A stretch of DNA of 64,000 nt from Symmetrospora coprosmae (taxonomy: Eukaryota; Basidiomycota; Cystobasidiomycetes; Symmetrosporaceae). The translations under genes were made by a program, and so were the position numbers. The DNA is taken from NCBI GenBank assembly GCA_008802785.1, contig VUYT01000014.1, positions 1 through 64,000 on the forward strand, written 5' to 3'. The notes below the pieces were generated by a model. That model was not told the DNA's origin. It ran no database searches and saw only the letters and a program-made list of their open reading frames with translations. Every line of letters begins with the position of its first letter. Positions within the stretch are counted from its first letter, which is position 1. Below, piece by piece: positions 1-10,586 of the stretch.

Positions 1-93
1 GAAAAAGGGGGCCTTATAAAAGAGTTCCTTGCCAGGGGGCAACCCCAAGGCACCTACCTTGTCAACACTCTTGTAGTGTCTGAGTTGTAGCAA
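1..93 (+). promoter_or_regulatory. Copy of the CRAL-TRIO gene core promoter and 5' leader
   Basis: This stretch matches the reverse complement of 33583-33675 with a single mismatch (G at 61, T in the other copy). The other copy is the TATA-containing promoter and leader directly upstream of the CRAL-TRIO gene and ends on the A of its ATG. Here the match stops at that same base, so no start codon follows. A TATA-like CTTATAAAAG lies at 12-21 and a TTGCC/GGCAA hairpin near 29-42. The match reaches the window edge and may be longer. It points toward the Ecl1-like gene about 800 bp downstream, so promoter function is possible but unproven. Confidence 0.6.
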
Positions 94-892
94 GGGCTGG
101 AGTTGCTGTCCTTCCCTTCCCTCCATCATTCCTTCCTCAGCCTTTGTCCAGCAGCTTGCCAGCTCTTTACGCGCACGTCCCTTAAGCGCGACCCCAGTCT
201 AGACCCTCTGCGGATCTTCCATCAGACGGCCTGTTCGCATTGTCTGTGAGTGATGGGTGGCCCCGGTCCTCAATTGGACGGTTGCACCTTTTTGCAACTG
301 CAAGGGACATGCCTGTGGTGTGCACGGACCCTTCGCAGGCTTGCTGATATGCGATGGCGTGCAACGTGCTCGCAGACTCCGACAGGCCGAGGCTAGACCC
401 GCGCACAAGAGCGGGAGAAGTCAAAAAAGTCTCGGAGCTGTCGCGGGTAAATGCCAGACGAGATCCGGTCCACAGCAGCAAGGACGACCTCCTCTGGCTA
501 ACGACTTTCAATCCCTGCTGTCCATCTCAAAAGGCTCGCACACGAACGAGGAGCAACCCCGTCCTGCTGTGCCCTCTCCCCCTTTCCGTGGCATCGCTGG
601 CCTGCGCGCCAGTCCACGTCACGGAGCACACCGTTCCGGTCCGACCGGCTATCGATATCCTCGCGCTCAGCCCAGGTGGGTCCGCTATGCTATGCTGCCT
701 CGCCAGTCGTGCTCAGCGAGTCACTGAGTGTATTCGCGTTGCTTCTCCTGCTCACCGTCTCATCCTCATCAGTGGACACCTCCCTATCCTGGAAACAGCT
801 CCTGAAGGGTCGCGTCGCAATCTCGCTCTCATCGGGGTGTCTTTGGGCGATAAGGACCACAACAGCGACAGCGACAAGCGACTACCCTCAAC
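94..892 (+). other. Upstream region of the Ecl1-like gene
   Basis: No convincing coding region is seen. Several open frames overlap here but none has recognisable protein character. The stretch probably holds the promoter and 5' leader of the gene starting at 893. Confidence 0.4.
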
Positions 893-3784
893 ATGGACGA
901 CATCTGCATCGTGTGCAGTCGCACCATCGACTGGCCAGAGGAAGACGTACTCGCGGCGGCTCAGCAGGGCGGGGCCGGGCCCAGCGGCAGCGGGAGTGGG
1001 AGTCACGCGAGGCGGTCCACAAACGGTGCATCCTCTGAGGATGGCGCCAGTCAATCCTCCGGCATGCACCGGACAACAAGCAGTGATGGTAAGCACACGA
1101 CTGCAAAAGGTGCTGCTGCTGCGAAGGCAGGACGACCGGCAAAGCACGCCCACACCGTGCGGATACGAAAGAACCATTCGACCGGACGCCTGACTGCAAA
1201 GGGAACGCACGCAAAGCATGCAGCCGGACTCAGACCCTTGACGTCTGCTCAATCAACAGCACCTGCCCCAACGGAAGCGTCCTCGTCCGCGCCTGTCAGC
1301 GAGGGCGGCGAAACGGACGCCACCAACGAAGTCACTGCGTCCAACCTGCCCGACTGGATGGCCATCTACTGCTCAGAAGAGTGCCGCAAAGAAGATGAAC
1401 TTCGCTCTCGACTATCGTTCGCCAACCTGAACGATGAGCGCGTCAAATTCTCGCCGTCCTCCCTTCCCGCTCAGCAATACTTTGGCAGCGCCGCCAGCAT
1501 CGCCCGCAACCGGAGCAGCGGCAGCCTGCACCAGCCCCAGCACGCCTCCTCCTTTGCGCAGCAGCATCGCTTCCCGTCGGGTCTCCCGTCATCGCCTCTT
1601 GCAAATGACAGCGAAGGGAGCGAATTCGAGTGGTCAACCGGGCGGTCCTCCAGCGCACGCAACCGGCCGACTCACGCTCGCCAGCACCACCAGCAGCAAG
1701 TGCCGATGCAGCACCAGCACGGCGTCAGCCCACGAAGGCAGAGCAGTCATGCAGACAGGACATCGCTCGACAGCCGCCGCTACAGCGACGGCAGCGACAG
1801 CTCGCGCCTGTCCGTGGCTGCCGACGCACACCGTGCGAGGCTGAGCACCTCGCGCACGCGCGACTCGCGCGGTAGCACGGACTCGCTAGCGAGCGCCATG
1901 AGCCTCGGTGACGGAACCAGCTACTCGTACGACCCGTCCACATCGTCATACTATCAGCACCAGCACCACCACCACGCCGGCAGCAGCGCCGGCTCATCCG
2001 GCACGGCTTATCCGCGCCCGGACCTCACGCACCGCTCAACGAGCGCACTGAGCAGCGGACTTCGCGCAATGACGCCCATCCACGCTTCGTCCTCCTCTGG
2101 ATCGCTCAGGGACCGCTCGCCCCCTGTGCGCCCGTCACAGGCGCATGCGCCTTCATCTTCCCACGTCGCAATGCCGGGAGGCAAGGACCGGCGGCCATCC
2201 TCAGCCAACGCCGCGCTTACTGGCAGTGGCATCATGATCCGCTCCAACAGCTCCATCTCGAACCTCTCCAATGACGACCACAGCAATGCCGGGTACACGG
2301 CAGCGTCGTCCACCTTCATTCCCTCGTCATCGCGCTCGACCTTCCGCCCGGCCTCGCTGGGCAAGGGTGGCCTTAAGCCGTCCAAGTCGTCAGCCACGCT
2401 CGCGCTCACCGGCATCTCCGATATGCGAGGCACCATTGGGAGCGAACACGAGCGGTACGAGGAGCAGAACGCGGCCGGCGCAGCGTCCACATCCTACACG
2501 TCGCCCGGGTCGCGCTTCCCTGGCGAGACCCACCGGCCGCGCAAGCCGTCCCATCGCACGCACGCGTCCAACAGCTCAATCCCTTACCTGTCGTGCTCGC
2601 CGAGCTCCCCTGGATCCGGCAGCATTGCCTCTGCTCGCAGCGCGGCATCCACCGCGCCATCGTCGTCCTCAGCGCGGGGCGATCCCGAAGACGGCGACCC
2701 GCACTACTCGCACCTGCACGCGCATGCCGCCCGCCCGTCCCGCAAATCGGCATATGTCGACGAGCGCGTGCGTACCGCCTCGCTGCAGACGTACGGCCTC
2801 TTCCACCAGCGCACGCCTTCGACGCCGAGCCTTACCGCGCTAGCGCAGCAGGCTACCTACGGTGGGTCGTCAGCCTCCTATGGCCGAAGCCCACCACCGC
2901 AGCGCCATATGCGCCTCTCGTCGTCATACGATACCACGGCGAGCGGTGGGACCATCACTCGGGCAATGCGGGACAGGCACGCTGCTCGTACGGGCGCAAG
3001 CGGCGGGGAGGGCGGTAATGGGTCCTCGCGCCGGTCGACTTTTGACATCAACGCGCACGGGCAAGGACACGAGATGTTCCTTCGGCCGCACATGCGCCAT
3101 ACGTCATCTGGCGGGGCGACAGCCACTGCCACGGCGGAGAGCACGCCCACGCAGAGCACGGCAACGACGCGCTCGCCGAGCTTTGCTGATCCGGGACCGG
3201 CGCACGAGGTCGTCCATCTCTCTACAGACAGGGGAGAGGACGGCGGACGCCCGCGTGCGCCCAGCATCACGCGCACGGACCTGGAGCGCATCCCGTCCCA
3301 CACGCACACTCAATCTACCGCCTCGGATGGGTCCGGTTCGGCGGCATCTCCCCCGTCGCCCGATCACGCCCGCTACGTGCCGCAGTACGGCTATCCGGCC
3401 AAGGTTCAGCGGCAGCCGTCGCGCCCGGCCATCCACCAGCTACAAAGCGAGGACTATGCGCTAGCGAATGCGAGACCTGCGCACCCGTCTCAGCCAGGCA
3501 GGGGCAGTTATACCTCGGCACCGCCGCCGATTGCCAGTCGCTCCTCATTCTCGTGGGACCATCTCCCGTCGTACGTCCCCACGTATACGGCCATGGATCT
3601 CGACAAGGTCCGCAGGAACAAGAGCGGCGCAAGCCTGCACTCTGTGTACGAGGACAGGGACGAGGACGAGGACGGATCAGCCAAGCTCGCACCACAGCAG
3701 CAGCAGCAGCCTCTGCAGTATAGCCGGCCTCTTCAGCCCGCACAGCACAAGAAGAGGCTCTTCTACTTTCCAGACGATGTTTGA
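893..3784 (+). CDS. Ecl1-family zinc-binding protein, Ser-rich (963 aa)
   Basis: A single uninterrupted frame. The N terminus carries a CxxC pair (C5, C8 in CIVC) and a second cysteine pair at about C160 and C164 in YCSEECRKED. This is the split zinc-binding signature of the ECL1/2/3 family, whose small yeast members extend chronological lifespan and respond to nutrient stress. Between the two pairs lies a low-complexity linker. The remaining 800 residues are Ser/Ala/Pro/His-rich and probably disordered, with polyserine runs, His runs near 350 and a Q run near the C terminus. Yeast members are only about 100-200 aa, whereas long versions occur in basidiomycetes. The ATG at 893 is chosen because it directly precedes the first cysteine pair. 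The family call is fairly secure; the role of the long tail is unknown. Confidence 0.75.
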   Translation: MDDICIVCSRTIDWPEEDVLAAAQQGGAGPSGSGSGSHARRSTNGASSEDGASQSSGMHRTTSSDGKHTTAKGAAAAKAGRPAKHAHTVRIRKNHSTGRLTAKGTHAKHAAGLRPLTSAQSTAPAPTEASSSAPVSEGGETDATNEVTASNLPDWMAIYCSEECRKEDELRSRLSFANLNDERVKFSPSSLPAQQYFGSAASIARNRSSGSLHQPQHASSFAQQHRFPSGLPSSPLANDSEGSEFEWSTGRSSSARNRPTHARQHHQQQVPMQHQHGVSPRRQSSHADRTSLDSRRYSDGSDSSRLSVAADAHRARLSTSRTRDSRGSTDSLASAMSLGDGTSYSYDPSTSSYYQHQHHHHAGSSAGSSGTAYPRPDLTHRSTSALSSGLRAMTPIHASSSSGSLRDRSPPVRPSQAHAPSSSHVAMPGGKDRRPSSANAALTGSGIMIRSNSSISNLSNDDHSNAGYTAASSTFIPSSSRSTFRPASLGKGGLKPSKSSATLALTGISDMRGTIGSEHERYEEQNAAGAASTSYTSPGSRFPGETHRPRKPSHRTHASNSSIPYLSCSPSSPGSGSIASARSAASTAPSSSSARGDPEDGDPHYSHLHAHAARPSRKSAYVDERVRTASLQTYGLFHQRTPSTPSLTALAQQATYGGSSASYGRSPPPQRHMRLSSSYDTTASGGTITRAMRDRHAARTGASGGEGGNGSSRRSTFDINAHGQGHEMFLRPHMRHTSSGGATATATAESTPTQSTATTRSPSFADPGPAHEVVHLSTDRGEDGGRPRAPSITRTDLERIPSHTHTQSTASDGSGSAASPPSPDHARYVPQYGYPAKVQRQPSRPAIHQLQSEDYALANARPAHPSQPGRGSYTSAPPPIASRSSFSWDHLPSYVPTYTAMDLDKVRRNKSGASLHSVYEDRDEDEDGSAKLAPQQQQQPLQYSRPLQPAQHKKRLFYFPDDV

Positions 3785-5237
3785 TCTTCTTGCAGGTGTC
3801 TTCCGCGTCCTCGCAGACGCAGACCTGGCCGCCTCGCATTTCCCTCCTCTTGCTTGCTCAGCTTCAATTAGTCATTTGTGGCATAACCTTATATTTTGTC
3901 TCATTAGGGTCGTCTTCAAGCCCTCGCATTTCATCATACAGTAGCAGTCGCATCTGTTCTTCTTATGTGCATAGCGGTGGACCAGCAAGGACAATCAATC
4001 GGAGTTGCAGACGGAATGCCAGCCTGCTCAAGCCCGCTCTCGAAGGTGTGTGTACAACGCGGGCCGTCATCTCTTCTTTCCAAACTTGGACCTCGTCATC
4101 CATACTGGCCCGCTCGTTGCCGCGAAGGCCCAGTCGAAATCGACGAACGTCCTGCCCCATGCAAAGTTAGGCGGCGGGCGTAGGGAACCGAAGCTAGTGG
4201 CCGCACAAAACAACCAAGGTGCCCAGGCTTCGTCTGCTGCGGCAGAAGGCGTCTTCAGCGGTGAGGGTGCTAGGAAGGGCACTTATGAATCAGCATTCGG
4301 CCCAATGATAGCGCCGACCTTTCTGCTCGCTCACCTGCAAACGCCTTTGCGCTGGCAATCGCAGCTAGGCGCGGAGATGCTGTGGAGGATGGGCACTGAT
4401 GCGCTACTGACGGCCTGGCTATAGCACGTAGCGCGCACAGGGTGTTGTCCGCGGAGGGAGGGGAAAAACGAGGTGATGCCGTAACAGGGCTAGCCCTGCA
4501 GGACACGGTGCTTTCGGCCACGATGTGCGGATTCCAGCGGTGACTCTGTTTGCCTCTCGCACGGGCTGGTGACAGGGCTCACATCGGTCAGTATGTCAGA
4601 GATATTACGGGCAGAGTGCTTCGCGCACGGACCCTTCAGAGCACTGCTTATGCTGCACCATCGGGTCGGGCGCCCAGGAGAAGCGCAGAGGAGAACATTG
4701 AGTTGCAGAGGCCGAGTCAGCTGGAGGAGGGTACTTCCGATGATCATGCTGGAAGGTAAGGGCCTTGCGAGCGATTTGCAGGGGTTCTACTGCAGGGCAA
4801 TGAGTTTCTGGCTTGGAAAAGAAAGGGAAGAGGTTTTGGGAAAGGCTTGATTGTCATGGTTGTGTCCGCGTTGACGGCGCTTAGGACCTGAAGCAAGAAG
4901 CTGAGCAGGTCCTAGCTCAAAGGACCATTCTGCGCGTTCGTTTTGGACGGTCGGCGTTATGACCGCACCAGATCGTACGTGCTCAGGTCGCAGCGCGTGT
5001 GCAGCCTGCGCATACTGCGGTCCGGGCAGGCCATGTCAGACGAAGTGGTGTCAAAGCGCGCTGTCAAGGCCCGTCATTGTCACTGGGCGATGTGCACCGT
5101 GTCGATAAAAGCATTCAGTAGGCCCGAGCGCGCGTGCACAGACCTTTTACGCGCGAGCCCGTATGAAAGGTGCCGCTCCGGGCTGACGACCAAGTTGAGG
5201 TACTTGCAGGGGCCGACAACAGCGCTGGTGAAGAGCG
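3785..5237. other. Convergent spacer, no supported gene
   Basis: About 1.45 kb lies between the 3' ends of the Ecl1-like gene and the CoA-binding gene. Short open frames exist on both strands but none resembles a known family or can be joined by plausible splice sites. I see no RNA gene and no mobile element. Confidence 0.4.
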
Positions 5238-5759
5238 TCATAGCTTGCCAGAGGCTGATGCTGCCTGCCGCAGCCTATCCCCGAGAACCAAGACACAGGG
5301 GCCTCCGTACACGGTCCTCTCGTTCAACCAGGGCTCGGACTGGATGAACTGACTGACGCTGGCGTCCTCCGCGCCCGGCTGCAGCCATATGCCCTTGATC
5401 GTGCCCTCTCGGAGCTTGAGTGCCTGCTCGAGGATGCTCTTTGTCACCTTGGGCGGCGTGACAATACTCAAGCTGATCTCTCCTTCCCCGAGTTCGCTGA
5501 TGCTTGACACGCACTTGAGGCCGAGGATCTCGTCGCTGGTGGGTGTAACGGGCGTGACGGGGATGCTGCGGTCGTTGTACCATCGCAGGAGGATGTTCCC
5601 GAACTTGCCCGGGCTGCTCGAGGCGCCCGCTACGGCGTACGTGGGGGCAGAGCTGCCCATTGACAGAGAAACGATGAGCAGGGTAGGCGACTAGCCTGTT
5701 CTTAATATCCGGCCAGCGTCTCACAAGAAGGCCTGCTGGATGGACGCGGCAGAAGCCAT
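5238..5759 (-). CDS. CoA-binding (YccU-type) Rossmann-fold protein (149 aa)
   Basis: Two exons, complement of 5725-5759 and 5238-5652, with a 72-bp intron. Splicing gives MASAASIQQAFF joined to SAPTYAVAGASSSPGKFGN, which is how this family begins. The glycine-rich AVAGASSSPGKFGN is the nucleotide-binding loop of the CoA_binding_2/YccU family (succinyl-CoA synthetase alpha N-domain type). It is followed by VTPVTPTSDEILGLKCVSS, the usual second strand, and GIWLQPGAEDASV, the conserved LQPG segment. The length equals that of the stand-alone family. Members bind CoA or a related nucleotide, but their physiological role is unclear. It is divergent from the nucleotide-sugar transporter. Confidence 0.85.
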
Positions 5760-6430
5760 GGTGGGTACGGAGCCGGAGCCGGAGCCGGAAAGGCCGCGCT
5801 CAGGCAGGCAGGAGTGGCTGCGAATGAGGTGCTTCAATAGCGTCCGCACTGACGAAACGAGGATCCAAGACGTGGTATTATAGTGAGCCCTCCGTCAAGG
5901 ACAGTCTCTCCTCTCGGATGTGATCCGGGTAGATATCGGCCCGGGTGGCGACTGCCTCTGCGGCTGCTGCGGTCTCCACCACCTGCACCTGGGACATATT
6001 ATATGCATGAGCGTCTACGCAGCGCTGTGCGGAGCAGTATGGCATGGTACAGGACAGGACAGGACAGGGCTTGAGATGCTCACCAGATGGCGATAGATGA
6101 GCCACGCGGGTCCCCATCTCACCCAAACGCGCCCAAACACGGAAAGTCTCGCTGCGTTTTTTCGTCCGTCTTCGAATCGGCCTCCATCCAACCCAACATA
6201 CGTGACGTGCCGTTTCTTTGCGTGCGCGCATCCGCATCGCAATCCAACACTGTCCGCATCCGTCTGTCCCTTCTGTCGTCCCCTCTCCTGGCGCTCTCCG
6301 AACCCTGGTCCAGCATCCGCAGTCGCATCGCATCGCATCGCACATCAACCCGGACGACCCAGTCTGCGCGCCTCTTGATCCGCACCACGCTCCTTTGGAT
6401 ACAGTAACATCGATACCGCTCATTCTCGCC
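5760..6430. promoter_or_regulatory. Divergent promoter region
   Basis: This 671-bp stretch separates the start codons of the CoA-binding gene (-) and the nucleotide-sugar transporter (+). It holds short tandem repeats: GAGCCG units near 5768-5788, AGGAC units near 6051-6066, and a GCATC run near 6322-6341. No defined factor sites are recognised. Confidence 0.45.
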
Positions 6431-6824
6431 ATGCTCAACATCAAATCCGTCTCGCTGTGCCTGCTGTGCATCGTCATGACCGCACAGGTGATTGAGGAAG
6501 GCGCCTGGACGCGACGCCGCGCCTACAGTTGGCACATATCAAGCTGACAGCCGCGCCCATCCTCACAGGCAGTCGTCATGCACATCTCCCGGACCGACCG
6601 CGCACCAGGCGTTCCTCCCTACGCCCCGGCTGCCGCAGTCATCGTTACGGAACTGGGCAAGCTCGTCTTGTCGCTCATGCTCGCGTGGAGGGAGACGCGC
6701 TCGACTCTCGAGGAGGAGCGCGACGCAGGATCGCGTGAGCAGCTTCTCGCACGGATACTGCCGGGAACAGCTTCGTTGGAGGACGCGCAGGATGGCGAGA
6801 AGCGGAGCCTGCTGCTGTCAAAGG

Positions 6825-6887
<63 letters not shown>

Positions 6888-8565
6888 TCCAGGAGGACGT
6901 GTCGACAACAACGGTGACGCCGTCGAGTGCAGCACGCCCAAGCAACACCGAAATCATCACGCGCATCCGTGAAGATACCTTCGGACCAGGTTGGACCCAG
7001 CTCTCCGTGCCAGCATTGCTTTTCACCTGCCAGGTAGGTAAGCATCAGCATGTACCGGACCGTGAGGAACCCCGCTCATTTACCTGTCGATCGCTTTGCA
7101 TTTATCTCTAGAGCAATCTCGCCTACTACGCGAGCGCGAATCTATCGGTCCCAGTCTTTCAGATCACATACCAGCTCAAGGTGAGGGCGCACATCGCATG
7201 CGCTCGTCTGTCCTCGTTGTGTTCCAGTCTTTCGCCGCTCACTTTCATTGGCGTCTACAGATCCCAGCCACTGCACTGTGCTCCGTCATTATGCTCCGCC
7301 GCTCCCTGTCTCGTCTACAATGGTTCAGCATCGTCCTTCTTTCGCTCGGTGTCGGCGTCGTGCAGCTTGCATCCTCTGCCGCCGACAAGCGCTATCACGT
7401 CCACTCTCCCGATACCACGCACTCTGGATCAAGTGAAGGCGGAGAAGCGCTGCTCCCGCCCGCGCACGGCAAGACCGCCGTCGCAGCAGCAGCGTCCGTC
7501 ACGCGCATGGCCGTCGTCGTCGCCAAACGCGCTTCTGAGGCTGCGATAGCGCACACGGTGGCAACCATCGAGCAGGAGAAGCACATCAGCACGGCCGGAG
7601 CCGTGCAGATGAACCAGCTCCTCGGTCTCGTCGCCATTGTGCTGGCGTGTCTCTCGTCCGGCTTTTCGGGCGTATACTTCGAGAAGGTACTAAAGAAGCG
7701 GCCAGTCCCTCTCACGACGGCACCAAGCAGCGCTACGTCTCCCGTCGCCGCCGCGGTCTGCGTCTCCTCGCAAGCGCTCGAGCGCAAGACTGGGCTGTGG
7801 ATCCGCAACATCCAGCTCTCGCTCTTCTCGCTCCTCGTCGGCGGGGCCATCTACCTCGCCGCGTCGCCGGCCCCGCTGCGCGCCATTCTCGCGCCGCGCG
7901 AGACGTTCCTCGTCGGCTTTACGCCCATCGTGTATGCGCTCGTGGTCATCCAGATCGCCGGCGGCCTGCTCGCGGCCGTCGTCATTCAGTATGCCGACAA
8001 CATCGCAAAGAGCTTCAGCGCGAGCCTCAGCATCCTCCTCAGCTTTGCGGCGTCCGTCTACCTGTTCGGGTACAGGCTCAACTCTGGCATCGTAGCGGGA
8101 AGCGCGATCGTCATGGGCGCGACTTGGCTCTTCAGTGAGTGGCATTCTCTCCACCGTCCTGCTGTATAGCGCTAGGCCTGTCGGGATCCCGGACCTGACT
8201 GGCAGCACGGGTGTGCCGCAGGCCTCGGTCGTGTCGAGCGCAAGACAAGCAAGGTAGACTGATGTCCGTCCTACTTGCACATGCTCCTCTACCATCCCAC
8301 TCGCGGCATTTCAGACTACTCGCCTCCAACAAAGCCCCTCGCTGGTTCCGCATCAACGGTGCTGCACACTGCAAGCCCTACATCAAGTCTCAACGGCGCG
8401 ACCAGCATCTCGATGTCACCCGCGCGCTCTTTCTCCGCTTTCAGCGCATCCTCCGCTGCGCACTCGCCGTCAGGGACGTCGACGCCCATCGATGCCGATT
8501 ACCATGAGCGGCAGGCGGCCAAGAGCTCGTCGGGCGGCGCGTACTGGGTCGCGTCGAGCCCATAG
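6431..8565 (+). CDS. Nucleotide-sugar transporter, SLC35A type (571 aa)
   Basis: Five exons: 6431-6487, 6569-7033, 7112-7180, 7261-8134 and 8315-8565. The product has the UDP-GlcNAc/UDP-galactose/CMP-sialate transporter core. SNLAYYASANLSVPVFQITYQLK followed by IPATALCSVIMLRRSLSRLQW is the family hallmark, and GFSGVYFEKVLKK and LWIRNIQLSLFSL are the other conserved blocks. Multiple hydrophobic helices predict a Golgi or ER membrane antiporter of nucleotide sugar and nucleoside monophosphate. Substrate cannot be told from sequence. A Gln/Glu hexanucleotide repeat lies in the loop after the second helix (about residues 104-125). The C-terminal tail is Ser-rich and cytosolic. The last intron (180 bp) is the least certain junction; without it the protein ends shortly after WLFS. 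Confidence 0.88.
6825..6886 (+). repeat. GAGCAG tandem repeat in coding sequence
   Basis: About ten copies of the hexamer GAGCAG encode an alternating Glu-Gln run inside the nucleotide-sugar transporter. The 6-bp period keeps the reading frame whatever the copy number. It sits in a predicted extramembrane loop. Confidence 0.95.
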
Positions 8566-8748
8566 GCGAGGCGCGGGATATTCCGCTTCAAGCTAGACGA
8601 GCCGACCATTGACGCTCGCGCGAGACTGCTCCGGCGCGGACAGGTCACACTGTAGCATAGCATACCCCTGGAGGAGGGCAGGAAACGGAGCTGGCTCCAT
8701 TTTCCCTCCCTTCACATATGTGCGAGTACACGTAGAGGCTGTTTTTTT

Positions 8749-10318
8749 TCAATACCAGATTCCCCTGGTCCGATGACACTCGACGTGCTGCCCTTCCCCA
8801 GCCTTCTCGCGCCGCTTCGCCTCGTTCCACAGCCAAAAGTCCAGCGTGACGGCGTTCACCCGCTGCGCTTCCTGGTCCCTCCCCGCATCGCGCAAGCGGC
8901 GGACGAGGGCCGCGCGGAGCTCCTCGACGCACACGATGGAGAGCGAGCGGAGACTGATCTCGAGCTCGGAGCCGGACGCGAGGGGCGTGTGCGAGGCGAG
9001 CAGGGACAGGAGATGCGGCGAGTAGTCGAGGAGGTGGAGCGAATGCAGGATCTGCGGGACGCGGCTGCGAAAGACGTTCCACAAAAATGTATTGAATGGG
9101 AGGGAAGCGTGGTGGTATGGTTAGTCTGGTGCGAGATTGCGGCAGAGTGGCCGACAGGCGAGGAAGCGGGAGGCGCACTAGTCTGCAAACATGGTCAGGT
9201 TCTCGATGCCCGTGATCTGCGGGAAGGCGGGATCGTGCGAGACGGACGAGAAGGCGGCCCAGAGCTCGGCGACGAGGATCTGCGGGCGCTTCCAGAGGTG
9301 CACTGCAGGGTCATGTCAGTGATACGCGCTTCGCACCGGGTCCGGGCTCCCCCTCCTCTAGGGAAAGAGAAGAAGGCGAGGCTCACCGGTGCCAACTGCG
9401 GGATGGACGTGGTCGTCCCTGAATTGTGGGAATGCGCTGACCACCGCTTTCACGAGGCTAAGCGCGTCGCATGCGGTGCCGTTCTCCGCGACGCTTGGGC
9501 TTGGATGCGCGTCCGCATGAGCCTTCGCTGCGTCCTCGATGAAATGGAGAAAGGAGCCCGAGTACTTCTGGTACCGTACCGTACCGTATCAGCCGCAACG
9601 GGCGTCAGCGGGGTTCGGGAAAGCCTGTAGTGCAAGCGTTTTGGCAGACCTACCTCGCACAGGATCGCGCCCGCTTCACGCAGCAGCCTTATCCGGTCAT
9701 CGAGCAGCGGTATCCCTTCCTTCGACGACTCGCTCGCACGGAAGACGCGCTCGAGCTCGACGTCAGTGGCTGTCAGCCAGTAGGGAGGCGACGTGATTGG
9801 GATCCCATCGTCCTTCAGCGCTGTCCGGTCCAAGAGGCGCATATAGGGCGCGGTGCGCAGGGCACATGCACATGTCAGCTCATCCGTCGTGGGGCCGCCG
9901 AAATGGAAGGAATGGCCACGTCTCGCGCACCCCTGCTGATAGCAGCGGGGAGGCTCCAGTAGCCCGTATGTTTCACGACCGCCTCGTGGCCTGGTTTCCC
10001 ATCACTGGCAGCGCGCCAATCCACGCCGAAGCGCTCGCTCGACGGCAGTTCCGACCAGAAGGAGAAGTTGAGCAGCGAGACGGTGAAGATCCAGTCTACA
10101 AGCTCTTGCGGCGTGTGCAGCGCGGGGATAGGATGCAGCGGCTCGCTGGCCCAGCTGGATGGGTCCGGAAACGGGAGGTCGCCCGGCTGGGAGGACAAGG
10201 AGGCTGCGAACGCTTCTATAGCTGCCGAGTTGAGCGTGCAGTGCGTTGAGAACGGCGCAACGGCGTATGCGGTTCTCAGGACGGGCGATGCATACGTCGC
10301 TTCGGACATGGGAGCCAT
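8749..10318 (-). CDS. QNG1: Queuosine 5'-phosphate N-glycosylase/hydrolase (QNG1, DUF2419; 391 aa)
   Basis: Five exons, complement of 9931-10318, 9654-9820, 9387-9567, 9179-9302 and 8749-9064. All four junctions keep frame and restore conserved blocks: TGYWSLPAAISR joined to ALKDDGIPITSPPYW, then REAGAILCE to KYSGSFLHFIED, then HLWKRPQILVAELW, then LTMFADY to RVPQILHSL. These, plus VDWIFTVSLLNFSFW and the C-terminal NAVTLDFWLW, are characteristic of the DUF2419 queuosine salvage family. The enzyme releases queuine from queuosine 5'-phosphate so that eukaryotes can reuse it for tRNA wobble modification. Length is typical. Start taken at 10318, the first ATG in frame before the conserved region. 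A GTACC microrepeat lies just inside the intron near 9571. Confidence 0.9.
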
Positions 10319-10586
10319 GTCGGGGGGTGGCCGAGCCGGGGACGCAACAGACAATTGATGCGCGACGCAGCATCCACTCCATGCTGGAACTGTCTGGCAG
10401 GGCTTTGCATTTTCCTCTAGTAGGCCGGCTGTACAGAAACGGATAGACTAGGCAAGGCGCGGTATGGGGGACTGTGATATCCATTCGCCCTAGGCTCGGT
10501 CCACGCACGAAGGGGAGATGGCTAAGGTACGGCCATCTCTTCCATCAAGCGTACATCCTGCCTCCCTCTCTCGCTAGACTGCCACT

